From contig JBKPPF010000001.1 of the NCBI GenBank assembly GCA_046733475.1, positions 36,308-100,307 of the forward strand: a stretch of 64,000 nucleotides of DNA, in the 5' to 3' direction. Source of the stretch: DATEOR01 sp046733475 (GTDB taxonomy: Bacteria > Actinomycetota > Thermoleophilia > Gaiellales > Gaiellaceae). This document shows, one piece after another, positions 7,816-16,087 of this stretch. A program made the position numbers and the translations under genes. The notes beneath the pieces are model-generated. The model had not been told where the DNA came from. It searched no databases and worked only from the letters and a program-made list of their open reading frames with translations. Every line of letters begins with the position of its first letter. Position 1 is the stretch's first letter.

Positions 7816-8061
7816 CTAGTCGCCCGGCTCGTCCGCCGGGTTGACGCTCACAATCTCCACGCCGAGATCGTGGAGGAAGCTGAGCGCGCCGCGGAGCTGC
7901 GCCTGGTCCACCAGCTTTCCGGTGAGGATGCACCCGCCGCCGGCGAGCTCGACCGACATGTCCTCGAGCGGACCGATGAGCGGCCGCACGATCTCACCTC
8001 GGACGACGATCCGATAGACAGCGGCCTGCCGGCCGCTACGGGCCGCGAAGCGTTGCTGCAT
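7816..8061 (-). CDS. Small conserved actinobacterial protein of unknown function
   Basis: 81 aa from ATG 8061. The core YRIVVRGEIVRPLIGPLEDM, then a GGGCILTGKLVDQAQL turn and LHDLGVEIVSVNP, looks like a single alpha/beta regulatory (ACT-like) unit, which I state only as a fold impression. A longer frame reaches 8175 but would translate the palindromic operator, so I rejected it. It heads the YihY/MBL operon and is divergent from the DUF1269-like gene at 8194; the shared palindrome lies 53 bp upstream of this start. Confidence 0.65.
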   Translation of the reverse strand: MQQRFAARSGRQAAVYRIVVRGEIVRPLIGPLEDMSVELAGGGCILTGKLVDQAQLRGALSFLHDLGVEIVSVNPADEPGD

Positions 8062-8113
8062 CCGGCCCGAGTGTGCTCCGAAGCAGGTGAGAACGCCTCC
8101 CCTGGAGCCTCCG

Positions 8114-8127
8114 TTCACCCGGGTGAA
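8114..8127. promoter_or_regulatory. Palindromic operator-like site 2 (TTCACCCGGGTGAA)
   Basis: A perfect 14-bp palindrome in the divergent intergenic region, 53 bp from the start of the minus-strand gene (8061) and 67 bp from the plus-strand ATG (8194). Identical in all 14 bases to site 3. No strong promoter hexamers could be assigned on the plus side. Confidence 0.65.
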
Positions 8128-8193
8128 TCGCCGCGGCGGGCGATGTTTGCCCGGCGACCGAAAGCGATCCTCCAAGCAACCGAAAGGAGACCT

Positions 8194-8722
8194 GATGGCA
8201 ATCGGACCCGTTCAGCTGATCGTGCTGGGGTTCAGCGAGCCCAACTTCCAGGGCGAGGTCCTGGCAGAGCTCGACCGGCTGAAGGAAAACGACGTCGTGC
8301 GCGTCATCGACGCGATCGCGGTCCACAAAGACGCCGACGGTGAGGTGACGGTTCTCAAGCGCACGGACCTGAGCGACGACGACGCGGCCGAGTTCGGCGC
8401 GGTCGTCGGCGCGCTCATCGGGCTCGGCGCGGGAGGAGTCGAGGGAGCCGAAGCGGGGGCCGAAGCCGGGGCCGAGGCGACCGCCGAGGGAGTCGACGTC
8501 TTCTCCGAGGACGAAGCGTGGGACGTCGTCGACGACATCCCGGCGAACAGCGCGGCGGCGCTCATCCTGCTCGAGCACCGCTGGGCGATCCCGGTTCGGG
8601 ATGCGGTCGTGCGTGCCGGAGGATTCCGCGTCGCGGACGGCTTCATCAGCCCACTGGATCTCGTCGCTGTTGGCCTGTTGGCCGCCGAAGATGCGGAGGC
8701 GCTCGTCTCCGCCGAGAGCTGA
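8194..8722 (+). CDS. DUF1269/DUF6325-like protein with glycine-rich membrane-like hairpin
   Basis: 175 aa. The N-terminal half reads VQLIVLGFSEPNFQGEVLAE with VIDAIAVHKDADGEV, as in DUF1269/6325 proteins. A small Gly/Ala-rich segment at about residues 70-95 (GALIGLGAGGVEGAEAGAEA) replaces the longer glycine-zipper of classical members. The C-terminal half contains NSAAALILLEHRWAIPVRDA. The role is unknown; homologues often occur with SHOCT-domain proteins, as here (next gene 20 nt away). Good AAAGGAG ribosome site. Confidence 0.72.
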
Positions 8723-8742
8723 GAATCCGAAGGAGGACTGGA

Positions 8743-8997
8743 ATGTTCGGACCAAGCAGAAGGGTTGCGCGCCGCACCGCCCGCAGGACCTCGCGCCGCC
8801 AGATGGCGATGTACGACAGCGGGGGCGGCTACGACGACGGCGGCTACGACGAGCCGGCACCCGCCCCCGCCGCTCCTGCGGCCCCGGCGCAGCCCGATTA
8901 CGCCGAAGAGCTCCAGAAGCTCGCCGAGCTGAAGGCCGCGGGCATCATCAACGACGACGAGTTCGAAGCGAAGAAGAAGCAGATCCTCGGCCTCTGA
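8743..8997 (+). CDS. SHOCT-domain small protein
   Basis: 84 aa. A basic, arginine-rich start (RRVARRTARRTSRR) precedes a Gly/Tyr/Asp stretch, an Ala-Pro linker, and a C-terminal SHOCT module: YAEELQKLAELKAAGIINDDEFEAKKKQILGL pattern at residues 53-84, whose LKAAGIINDDEFE core is standard. SHOCT is a short oligomerisation or tethering motif. AGGAGG precedes the ATG. The same module ends the proteins at 9028 and 10486, so three SHOCT proteins share this cluster. Confidence 0.8.
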   Translation: MFGPSRRVARRTARRTSRRQMAMYDSGGGYDDGGYDEPAPAPAAPAAPAQPDYAEELQKLAELKAAGIINDDEFEAKKKQILGL

Positions 8998-9015
8998 GGA
9001 TCTGCACTCCCGGGC

Positions 9016-9047
9016 GGGCCCTGCGACTCAGGTGGCGAGCAGGGCCT
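9016..9047. terminator. Hairpin between convergent SHOCT genes
   Basis: GGCCCTGC at 9017-9024 pairs with GCAGGGCC at 9039-9046 around the stop codon of the minus-strand gene. It lacks a long U run, but its place between convergent stops suggests a bidirectional terminator. Confidence 0.4.
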
Positions 9048-10329
9048 TCTCGGCTTCGTACTCTTCGTCCGTCAGCGCGCCGCTCTCGTGGAGCGCAGCG
9101 AGGCGCTCCAGGCTCTCGACCCTGTCATCGGCCGAAGCCCCGCCGCCACTCCGTCGTCGCCAGCGGAAGTCGTAGTGGCCGACCTCGTTCGGGAAGTCCC
9201 TGACCGTCTGCCTCCGCAGGATCTCGAGCCCCACAAAGGCGAGGATGACGAGAATCACGATGGCCAGGAAGCGCCGCGGCGTCCCGGCCGGCCCCCAGGC
9301 GAGGAAGATCAGGAGGACGGCGGCAAGCGTCCCGTGCACGATCAGCGCGTGGTCGCGAAAAGCGGGCGCCAGCCATCTGCGGCCCGCCGTCGCGCGCGCC
9401 CCGGGGCCCGAGAACCACATGGCGAGCACCGTCACGAGCCCGACGAAGATCCCGGCCACCGCCGACTGTGCGAGCAGTGTCGTCAGCACGGTCCAGACAT
9501 CTTTCGCCGCCGCTCGGACCGATTCCGTGTCGACGAGGTTGTCGATGACCGCATTGCCGACGACCCTGCGGATCGCGAGGATGAGGAGCCCGATGATCAC
9601 GAGGCTCCAGGCGATGTTGCGAATCGTCCGGCGGCGCCGGCCGGCGGCCAGGTAGACCGCACCCGCCCACAGGGCGACGCCGAGGATGAACGGCCAGAAC
9701 GAGAGCGACTTCAGCCACTTCACGGTCTTCTGGGCCGCGCTCAGCTGATCGGACTTCAGGATCGTGATGGGCTCGATCCGACCCTGGAGCGCTTCTGTCG
9801 CGCCCCCGCCTGTGCCGATCGCCCCGGTCACGTCCGCGACGATCTGGTCGACGTTCAAGACCACATTGCCGTCGCTCAGCTGCAGGCGCTCGGTGTCCCC
9901 CTCGAGGAGGTCGACGATCTGGGCGTTGACCGCGCGGTTGGCCGAGCGCCAGAGCTCCTGCACGCGCGGCCGCGCGAACGCCCGCGCGACCGCATCGTAG
10001 GCGGCTCCTCGGAGCTGCGCGGAGATGGGGCCTGCCAGTGGCTTCAGCCGTTCGGGGAGCGCTTCCTCGATCCGGGCCTCGGCATCCGTTGCGGTGTAGG
10101 CCTGGTCGACGATGTAGACCGAGAGGACGTTGCGGACGTCTTCGCTCTGCAGGAGCTGCGAGCTCGTGTTCGCCCACTCGTCCTCGTCGAGTGCCACGTC
10201 TCGAACCCAGATGCTCAGGGTCGAGATGAAGATACAGAGCGCCCCCAGGACGATGAGCGCCAGCACTCCCAGGCGCCGCCGGCGGCTCCCTTTCTCGGGC
10301 TTCGCGGGGGCCTTGCTCTTGTCGCTCAT
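9028..10329 (-). CDS. Large SHOCT membrane protein with four-helix bundle
   Basis: 433 aa from ATG 10329 (MSDKSKAPAK). One membrane helix sits near residues 20-43 (LGVLALIVLGALCIFISTLS). A long extracytoplasmic stretch (about 45-210) follows, then four more hydrophobic helices, and at the very end a SHOCT unit (LAALHESGALTDEEYEAEKA). A longer reading to 10434 would cross the operator and is unlikely. The soluble part (SSQLLQSEDVRNVLSVYIVD) resembles actinobacterial membrane proteins without known function. Divergent from 10486; the palindrome lies 52 bp upstream of this start. Confidence 0.7.
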   Translation of the reverse strand: MSDKSKAPAKPEKGSRRRRLGVLALIVLGALCIFISTLSIWVRDVALDEDEWANTSSQLLQSEDVRNVLSVYIVDQAYTATDAEARIEEALPERLKPLAGPISAQLRGAAYDAVARAFARPRVQELWRSANRAVNAQIVDLLEGDTERLQLSDGNVVLNVDQIVADVTGAIGTGGGATEALQGRIEPITILKSDQLSAAQKTVKWLKSLSFWPFILGVALWAGAVYLAAGRRRRTIRNIAWSLVIIGLLILAIRRVVGNAVIDNLVDTESVRAAAKDVWTVLTTLLAQSAVAGIFVGLVTVLAMWFSGPGARATAGRRWLAPAFRDHALIVHGTLAAVLLIFLAWGPAGTPRRFLAIVILVILAFVGLEILRRQTVRDFPNEVGHYDFRWRRRSGGGASADDRVESLERLAALHESGALTDEEYEAEKALLAT

Positions 10330-10380
10330 GCAGATGACCTTCGCGCAGTCGAGGTCGGGGAGCCTCACCCGTGCGGCCGG

Positions 10381-10394
10381 TTCACCCGGGTGAA
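10381..10394. promoter_or_regulatory. Palindromic operator-like site 3 (TTCACCCGGGTGAA)
   Basis: Perfect 14-bp palindrome, identical to site 2, between divergent SHOCT genes. It is 52 bp from the left start and 92 bp from the right start. Its centre lies 23.5 bp upstream of a -35-like GTGACT, nearly the same phasing as at site 1. Confidence 0.65.
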
Positions 10395-10410
10395 ACAGGT
10401 CTGCAGGGTG

Positions 10411-10439
10411 GTGACTGCCTCGGGACGATGACACAATCT
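10411..10439 (+). promoter_or_regulatory. Possible promoter of the PLDc_N-SHOCT gene
   Basis: GTGACT at 10411-10416, a 17-nt spacer, and CAATCT at 10434-10439. It is a weak match to consensus but has the same distance from the palindrome as the promoter at 5160. Confidence 0.35.
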
Positions 10440-10485
10440 CGGCGCGGGCAGAGCGACCCCGCGATGCCCCTCGGAAAGGAGAAAG

Positions 10486-10860
10486 ATGGTACTGGCCGAA
10501 ACGACGTTCCTCGACGTCTTCTGGTACTCGATCCTGTTCTTCTTCTGGATCATGGCGATCTGGATCTTCATTGCCCTGATCTCGGACGTCATCCGCCGAG
10601 ACGATCTATCGGGCGGGAAGAAGGCAGTGTGGATCGTCTTCATGATCATCCTGCCGTTCGTAGGCTGTCTGACGTACATCATCGCCCGCCCGAAGATGAC
10701 GGCTCAGGACGTTCGCCTGGCGACCCAGGCCGAGGCCGCCCAACGGGCCGCCGCCGGCGTCTCGACCGCGGACGAGCTGCAAAAGCTCAACGACCTCCGC
10801 GGCGCGGGCATCATCAACGACGCGGAGTACGAGGACCTGAAGAAGAAGGCGCTGGCTTAG
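10486..10860 (+). CDS. PLDc_N-like membrane protein with C-terminal SHOCT domain
   Basis: 124 aa. Two membrane helices carry the phospholipase-D N-terminal type signature (FFFWIMAIWIFIALISDVIR, then AVWIVFMIILPFVGCLTYII followed by ARP). A C-terminal SHOCT unit (ELQKLNDLRGAGIINDAEYE) follows. The same arrangement is widespread in actinobacteria and unassigned in function. Ribosome site GGAAAGGAG. The DUF7144 gene follows 75 nt downstream on the same strand, probably co-transcribed. Confidence 0.8.
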   Translation: MVLAETTFLDVFWYSILFFFWIMAIWIFIALISDVIRRDDLSGGKKAVWIVFMIILPFVGCLTYIIARPKMTAQDVRLATQAEAAQRAAAGVSTADELQKLNDLRGAGIINDAEYEDLKKKALA

Positions 10861-10935
10861 GCGCCGGTCGAGGCTGGGCGCCGGCCGTCCTCGCGACGGC
10901 CGCGCCTTGCCCGCAAGCGACAGAAAGGACATGCG

Positions 10936-11409
10936 ATGAGCACGAGAGTCAGTTCAGGCCCCACCGGTTGGGCGGTCTTCGCGGGGACTGTGCTCGCGAT
11001 CGTCGGGGCGTTCAACGTCATCTACGGGCTCGCGGCGATCTTCCGCGACGAGGTCATCACGACCACCGGAAGCGCCGTGATCGTCTGGGACGTCACGAAG
11101 TGGGGCTGGATCCTCCTGATCTTCGGCATCTTCCAGCTCCTCGCCGGCATGGCGCTCTTCGCGGGCGCGAGCTGGGCACGTTGGTTCGCGGTCGTGCTGG
11201 CCGGCCTCAACGCGATCGGCAACGTCGGGTTCCTCACCGTGCAGCCGATCTGGACGACGCTGATCATCGCGCTCGACATCCTCGTCATCTACCAGCTGAC
11301 CGCTCGCTGGGAGGCGGTCGACCCCAGCTACTACGAGGGGTATGAGGAGACAACGAGGGGGGCGAGCTCCGCGCGCGACCAGGCGACGCGCGCCCGCACC
11401 GGGCTCTAG
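10936..11409 (+). CDS. DUF7144-family four-helix membrane protein (paralogue 3)
   Basis: 157 aa. Helix 1 is TGWAVFAGTVLAIVGAFNVI, followed by IFRDEVITT and the loop VIVWDVTKWGWILLIFGIFQ, closely matching the paralogue at 3395 (DVTAWGWIHL). The C-terminus is a polar tail after the fourth helix. AGAAAGGA precedes the ATG. Probably co-transcribed with the PLDc_N-SHOCT gene and so under the palindrome at 10381. A short CCCCG/CGGGG hairpin follows its stop (11415-11429). Confidence 0.78.
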   Translation: MSTRVSSGPTGWAVFAGTVLAIVGAFNVIYGLAAIFRDEVITTTGSAVIVWDVTKWGWILLIFGIFQLLAGMALFAGASWARWFAVVLAGLNAIGNVGFLTVQPIWTTLIIALDILVIYQLTARWEAVDPSYYEGYEETTRGASSARDQATRARTGL

Positions 11410-11548
11410 CTTTCCCCCGGAAATCGGGGCAATGAGGCCTGCTCCTTCGTCGGCGTGCCCGGACATCGCGCATAGGGCCAATTCGGTCAAATGTCCTGAA
11501 TCGGTCGCGCTAACATCTGCGCGAGGGGACGTTCGAGCGGGAGGAAGC

Positions 11549-13159
11549 GTGGAGGCCGACGTGCAGCTAGCGCAACCGGCGCCGACCTGGCGGGTCGGCG
11601 ACACGCTGCTCCGACCGACGCTCGTCCGTCGCGTCGGGGCGATCCTTCTCCTGGCCCTCGCCTACTACGGAGCCGCGAAGCTCGCCCAGAGCGTCCGCTA
11701 CACGGCGTCGGTGAGCGCGGTCTGGCCCCCGGCCGGGCTCGGGATCGCCGCGCTCTACCTCTGGGGCTTGCGGCTCTGGCCCGGAGTCTTCATCGCCGAG
11801 CTCGCCGTCAACGCCCAGCTCCTCACGGGCGAGCACGCCCTGCCTTTCTGGAGCATCGTCGGCCAGCAGGCCGGGAACATGATCGAGATCATCGTCGGCG
11901 CGATCCTGCTGCGACGGTTGATCGGGCCGAACGCAGCGCTCGACCGGGCGGACCAGATCATCGGCATGCTCGTCGCGCTCGTGACAGCCACGGCGATCAG
12001 CGCCGTCTGCGGAACGGTCTCCATGCTCGCCGGCGGCGTCATCGACTGGTCGGAGGCGGTCACGTTCTGCCGCACCTGGTGGCTCGGCGACACCGCCGGC
12101 GGGCTGATCGCGCTCCCGCTCGTCCTCACCTGGGCTCGCGACCCGCGCGGCTCCTTCCGGCGCATGTGCACTTGGGAGGGCGGGCTCCTCATCCTGACAG
12201 TGGTGACTCTGAGCGTCCTCTCCATCTCCGCAAACGAGCCGGTCACCTACCTCGTCTTCCCCGCGCTGATCTGGGCAGCGCTGCGGTTCGGTCCCCCCGG
12301 GGCCACGCTTTCGGTCACGCTCGCGGCCGGGGCGGCGATCGCCTTCACGGCGAACGAGCTCGGCCCATTCTTCAGGCAGCCGATCGACGACAAGGCGCTG
12401 AGCACGCAGCTCTACATCGCCGTCGCCGCGCTCACGACGCTGTTCGTCGGAGCACTCGTCGGCGAGCGGCAGCGGTCGGTCACGGAGCTCAAGGAGGCGA
12501 AGCGACGGGAGGGCGACCGCGCGCTCGCCGAGCGCCACCGCATCGCACGCGAGCTCCACGACTCCGTCTCGCAGGCCCTGTTCTCGACGCTTCTCCATAC
12601 CCGCACCGCGGAGCGCGATCTCGAGAAAGAAGGGCTCGATCCCAAGGGGCCGGTCGCCCGCTCCCTGGGCGCGATCGCCGGGCTGACTGCAGGCGCGCAG
12701 CGAGAAATGCGGGTCCTTCTCTTCGAGCTGAACGGCACGGTGGGCGACGAAGGGCTCGTGGCCGGCCTCTCCCGGCACGCCTCGACCGTCGGCACCCCGG
12801 AGGGGCTGAGGGTTGCCGTGCACGGCCCAGAGCGCCGCCTGCCGCTCCCCCCGGCGACAGAGGCCCAACTGCTCGCGATCGGCCGCGAGGCGATCGCCAA
12901 CGTGGTCAAGCACTCGGCCGCCCGAAGGGCGTGGGTGCATGTGGACGCGCACGACGGATCCGTCTTGATGGAGATCGGAGACAACGGCACCGGGTTCGAC
13001 GCGCGGCTCGATCACCCCGGGCACTACGGGCTCCAGTCGATGCGCACCCGCGCGGTGGAGGCGGGTGCCACGCTCACGATCCGGAGCGTGCCCGGCCGAG
13101 GGACCATCGTGCGCGTCCAGATTCCGCATACGAGTTCGGGGAATGGCGCTGGAGCCTGA
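11549..13159 (+). CDS. MASE1-domain sensor histidine kinase (NarL-type partner)
   Basis: 536 aa from GTG 11549, which has a good GGGAGGA site; the frame extends upstream without homology. The first ~240 residues form a MASE1 integral membrane sensor (YTASVSAVWPPAGLGIAALY is its signature). Next comes a HisKA_3 dimerisation helix with the phospho-acceptor in RHRIARELHDSVSQAL, then a HATPase_c domain with GDNGTGFD and GHYGLQSMRTRA. The C-terminus overlaps the response regulator start by 17 nt. With it and the MalT-like regulator it forms one transcription unit, right after the stress-type cluster. Confidence 0.88.
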   Translation: MEADVQLAQPAPTWRVGDTLLRPTLVRRVGAILLLALAYYGAAKLAQSVRYTASVSAVWPPAGLGIAALYLWGLRLWPGVFIAELAVNAQLLTGEHALPFWSIVGQQAGNMIEIIVGAILLRRLIGPNAALDRADQIIGMLVALVTATAISAVCGTVSMLAGGVIDWSEAVTFCRTWWLGDTAGGLIALPLVLTWARDPRGSFRRMCTWEGGLLILTVVTLSVLSISANEPVTYLVFPALIWAALRFGPPGATLSVTLAAGAAIAFTANELGPFFRQPIDDKALSTQLYIAVAALTTLFVGALVGERQRSVTELKEAKRREGDRALAERHRIARELHDSVSQALFSTLLHTRTAERDLEKEGLDPKGPVARSLGAIAGLTAGAQREMRVLLFELNGTVGDEGLVAGLSRHASTVGTPEGLRVAVHGPERRLPLPPATEAQLLAIGREAIANVVKHSAARRAWVHVDAHDGSVLMEIGDNGTGFDARLDHPGHYGLQSMRTRAVEAGATLTIRSVPGRGTIVRVQIPHTSSGNGAGA

Positions 13160-13838
13160 GACCGTCATCCGGGTGCTCGTCGTGGACGACCACGAGGTCG
13201 TCCGCCGCGGGCTGCACGCCTTCCTCGACGGCGAGCCCGACCTCGAGGTCGTCGCCGACGTGGGCGGGGGAGAGGAGGCGCTCGAGGTCTGCGCGCGACT
13301 CGACTCCGAGGGGCGCGCTCCCGACGTCGTCCTCATGGACCTGCAGATGTCGCCCATGGACGGGATCGAGACCACGCGCCGGGTCAGGGACCGCTACCCC
13401 GGGGTCGAGGTCGTCGCCCTGACGTCGTTCGCCGAGAAGGAACGAGTCCGCGCGGCGCTGGAGAGCGGGGCGTCCGGATATCTCCTGAAAGACTCCGAGG
13501 CCGTCGAAGTGGCGGCCGCCGTGCGTTCGGCGCACAGGGGCGAGATCCAGCTCGACCCTGCCGTGACGAGGCCCCTCATCACCGATCTGAGCTCTGGTGG
13601 GAACGATGTCACTTCTCTCCTGACCAGCCGCGAGCTCGAGGTTCTGCGCCTCGTCGGGGCGGGCAAGGCGAACAAGGAGATCGCGGCAGAGCTCGTCATC
13701 AGCGAGCGCACGGCGCGAACTCACGTCTCGAACGTCCTGCGGAAGATCGGCGTGAGCTCGAGGACGCAGGCGGCCGTCCTTGCCGTCCGCGAGGGGTTGG
13801 TTGCACCGCCTGAGCACGAAGGGGCCCGGCTCGCGTGA
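13143..13838 (+). CDS. NarL/LuxR-type response regulator
   Basis: 231 aa. The receiver domain (residues 8-125) contains VLVVDDHEVVRRGLHAF, the phospho-acceptor Asp in VVLMDLQMSP, the T/S of VALTSF and the Lys of GYLLKD. The LuxR helix-turn-helix near the C-terminus reads LTSRELEVLRLVGAGKANKE with ISERTARTHVSNVLRKIG. It is the cognate partner of the kinase it overlaps. DNA-binding RRs of this class often bind short palindromes, so it is a reasonable candidate for the TCACCCGGGTGA sites 2.7-8 kb upstream; that link is inference. Confidence 0.9.
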   Translation: MALEPETVIRVLVVDDHEVVRRGLHAFLDGEPDLEVVADVGGGEEALEVCARLDSEGRAPDVVLMDLQMSPMDGIETTRRVRDRYPGVEVVALTSFAEKERVRAALESGASGYLLKDSEAVEVAAAVRSAHRGEIQLDPAVTRPLITDLSSGGNDVTSLLTSRELEVLRLVGAGKANKEIAAELVISERTARTHVSNVLRKIGVSSRTQAAVLAVREGLVAPPEHEGARLA

Positions 13839-16087
13839 GCCGGTGGCCCCTCCTCGGCGAAGACGATCGGGGAGGCCGCGGCGTCGGCCTCCTCCTGGAG
13901 ACGAAGCTGCGCGGCTTCTCTCCCGCGCCCGAGATGATCGTGCGCCCCCGGCTCAGCGCCCGGCTCATCGGCTCGGACGCATCGCTCGTGCTCTTCGCTG
14001 CCCCGCCGGGGTTCGGGAAGACGACTCTCCTCGCGCAGTGGCGGGAGCTCGACGAGCGTCCGTTTGCCTGGCTCGCGGTCGATTCCGCCGACAGCGACCC
14101 CGTCGCGCTCTGGACCGGGATCGTCGAGGCGATCCGTCGCGTCCGCCCGGATTTCGGAGACGCTGCCGAGGTCGCGCTTCAGGCCCGCCATGTCGACGTG
14201 CACGATGCGCTGATCCCGGTCGTTCTCCGGGAGCTCGAGTCGCTCCCGGGCGAGCTCGTCCTCGTCCTCGACGACTATCAGGCAGTCGACAACACCGCCT
14301 GCCACGCGTCGCTCGCCTACTTCATGGAGGCGAAGCCGAGGAACGTGCAGCTCGTCATCGCGAGCCGCGCGGATCCGCCGATCCCGGTCGCAAAGCTCCG
14401 CGCCGAGGCGCGCCTGCTCGAGTTGCGCGCGCTCGACCTCTGTTTCACGAAGGAGGAGGAGGCGGCGTTCCTGAACGAGCACCTGGCCCTCGGCCTGGGC
14501 GCGAAGAGCCTCGAGGTCTTGCACGGGCGCACCGAGGGCTGGCCCGCCGGCGTCTACCTTGCGTCGCTCTCCCTTCGCCAGAGCACCGATCCGGATGGGT
14601 TCGTGTCCGCCTTCGACGGCTCGAACCGCCACGTCGTGGACTACCTGACCGAGGTCGTTCTCGGCTCCCTGGACGCGCGCCAGCGGGACTTCCTGCTCCA
14701 GACTTCGATCCTCGACTCGTTCTCGGCTCCGCTTTGCGACGCGGTGACCGGCCGACGGAACTCCGCCACACGCCTGGCGGAGCTCGAGCGTGCGAACCTC
14801 TTCCTCATTCCGCTCGACGACCGGCGCGAGCGGTACCGCTACCACCAGCTCTTCGCCGACCTGCTTCGTGCCCAGCTCGCACAGCGCGACCGCGGGCTCG
14901 TCCCCAAGCTCCACAAGCGCGCGTACGAGTGGCTCGCCGAGGAGGGAGAAACGGACGCGGCCGTCCGCCACGCCCTTGCCGCCGGAGAGGCCGACGCGGC
15001 TGCGGGGCTCGTCGCCGGCCAATGGCTTGCCGATCCCCATGCGCACCTCGGTCGCGGGGACGAGACGGTTCGCCGCCTCGAGGGGTTTCCCACGGAGGCT
15101 GTCGCGGAGGACCCGCGCCTCGTTCTTCTGCAGGGATGGGCGCACGGCATGGCCGGAAAGCGGGCGGAGTCTGACGAGGCACTGGCGACGGTGAGGGAGT
15201 CGGAGGTGAGGCTCCCCGACGGGACGGTCGTCGGCGACGCGGCCACCGTCGTGCGCGCGTGCTTTCCGTGGGGCGATGCCGCCGGTGCCCTCGGCGCCGC
15301 CGAGGCGGCAGCCGCGCTCGAGGGTCGCGTGCCGACGTCCTGGCATCCCGTCATGGCGCTGGCCCTCGGCCGAGCGCGCTATCTCGCCGGCGACCACGAC
15401 GGCGCCCAGGCGCCCCTCGAGTCGGCGGTCTCGTCCGGCCACCATGCCGGCCGCGCACTGGTCGCGGCAACGGCACAGGCGCTTCTTGCCCGCATTGCGC
15501 TCGCTCGCAACGACTTCGATCTCGCCGAGCAGAGGGCGCTCGGCGCGGTGGCGGCCCTGGAGCTGCAGAGCCTCGCGGACCAGCCCGGCGCGGGGACGGC
15601 GTACGTCGCACTCGGAGCGGTAGTCGCGCGGCGCGGCCGCACCGAGGAGGCCGGGGATTTGCTCGTTCGCGGCCTCGCCCGCTTACGGCGCCACGGTGAC
15701 GTCCTTGCGATCGCCGATGCGCTCCTCGTCTTTGCGCCGGTGCGGCGGGCCCTCGTCTCCCTGACGTCGGCGCGGACCCTGGTCGAGGAGGCAAGGCTCC
15801 TCCTCGCGGAGTGCGCCGACCCGGGCGCCGTCGGCGTCGAGCTCGAGGAGGTCGCCCGGTCGCTGACCCCGGCGCATCGGCGGATCGACGGCGAGAGCGA
15901 GCTGACCGAGCGGGAACTCGAGGTCCTCCGCTATCTCGCCGAGGGGATCCCGAAGCGCGACATCGGAACTGCGCTCTTCTTGTCCTACAACACGATTCAC
16001 TCGCACACGAAGTCCATCTACCAGAAGCTCCGCGTTTCCTCGCGCGATGCGGCCGTGACCCGGGCTCGCGAGCTCGGCGCCCTCTAG
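13835..16087 (+). CDS. MalT-like LuxR-family ATP-dependent transcriptional regulator (STAND NTPase)
   Basis: 750 aa. An N-terminal NTPase domain carries Walker A (APPGFGKTTLLAQW, about residue 55) and Walker B (LVLVLDDYQAV). A winged-helix region (YRYHQLFADLLRAQL) follows, then about 350 residues of TPR-like helical repeats, and a C-terminal LuxR HTH (LTERELEVLRYLAEGIPKRD, NTIHSHTKSIYQKLRV). This is the MalT/AcoK plan, in which an inducer bound by the helical repeats drives ATP-dependent assembly on DNA. The GTG start overlaps the response regulator stop (GTGA), so kinase, regulator and this gene are one unit. The inducer is unknown. Confidence 0.87.
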   Translation: MSRWPLLGEDDRGGRGVGLLLETKLRGFSPAPEMIVRPRLSARLIGSDASLVLFAAPPGFGKTTLLAQWRELDERPFAWLAVDSADSDPVALWTGIVEAIRRVRPDFGDAAEVALQARHVDVHDALIPVVLRELESLPGELVLVLDDYQAVDNTACHASLAYFMEAKPRNVQLVIASRADPPIPVAKLRAEARLLELRALDLCFTKEEEAAFLNEHLALGLGAKSLEVLHGRTEGWPAGVYLASLSLRQSTDPDGFVSAFDGSNRHVVDYLTEVVLGSLDARQRDFLLQTSILDSFSAPLCDAVTGRRNSATRLAELERANLFLIPLDDRRERYRYHQLFADLLRAQLAQRDRGLVPKLHKRAYEWLAEEGETDAAVRHALAAGEADAAAGLVAGQWLADPHAHLGRGDETVRRLEGFPTEAVAEDPRLVLLQGWAHGMAGKRAESDEALATVRESEVRLPDGTVVGDAATVVRACFPWGDAAGALGAAEAAAALEGRVPTSWHPVMALALGRARYLAGDHDGAQAPLESAVSSGHHAGRALVAATAQALLARIALARNDFDLAEQRALGAVAALELQSLADQPGAGTAYVALGAVVARRGRTEEAGDLLVRGLARLRRHGDVLAIADALLVFAPVRRALVSLTSARTLVEEARLLLAECADPGAVGVELEEVARSLTPAHRRIDGESELTERELEVLRYLAEGIPKRDIGTALFLSYNTIHSHTKSIYQKLRVSSRDAAVTRARELGAL

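Noticed and set aside
13721..15445. A 574-codon minus-strand frame opposite the MalT-like gene
   Set aside because: Shadow of a well-supported regulator with Walker and LuxR motifs; no recognisable protein on the minus strand.
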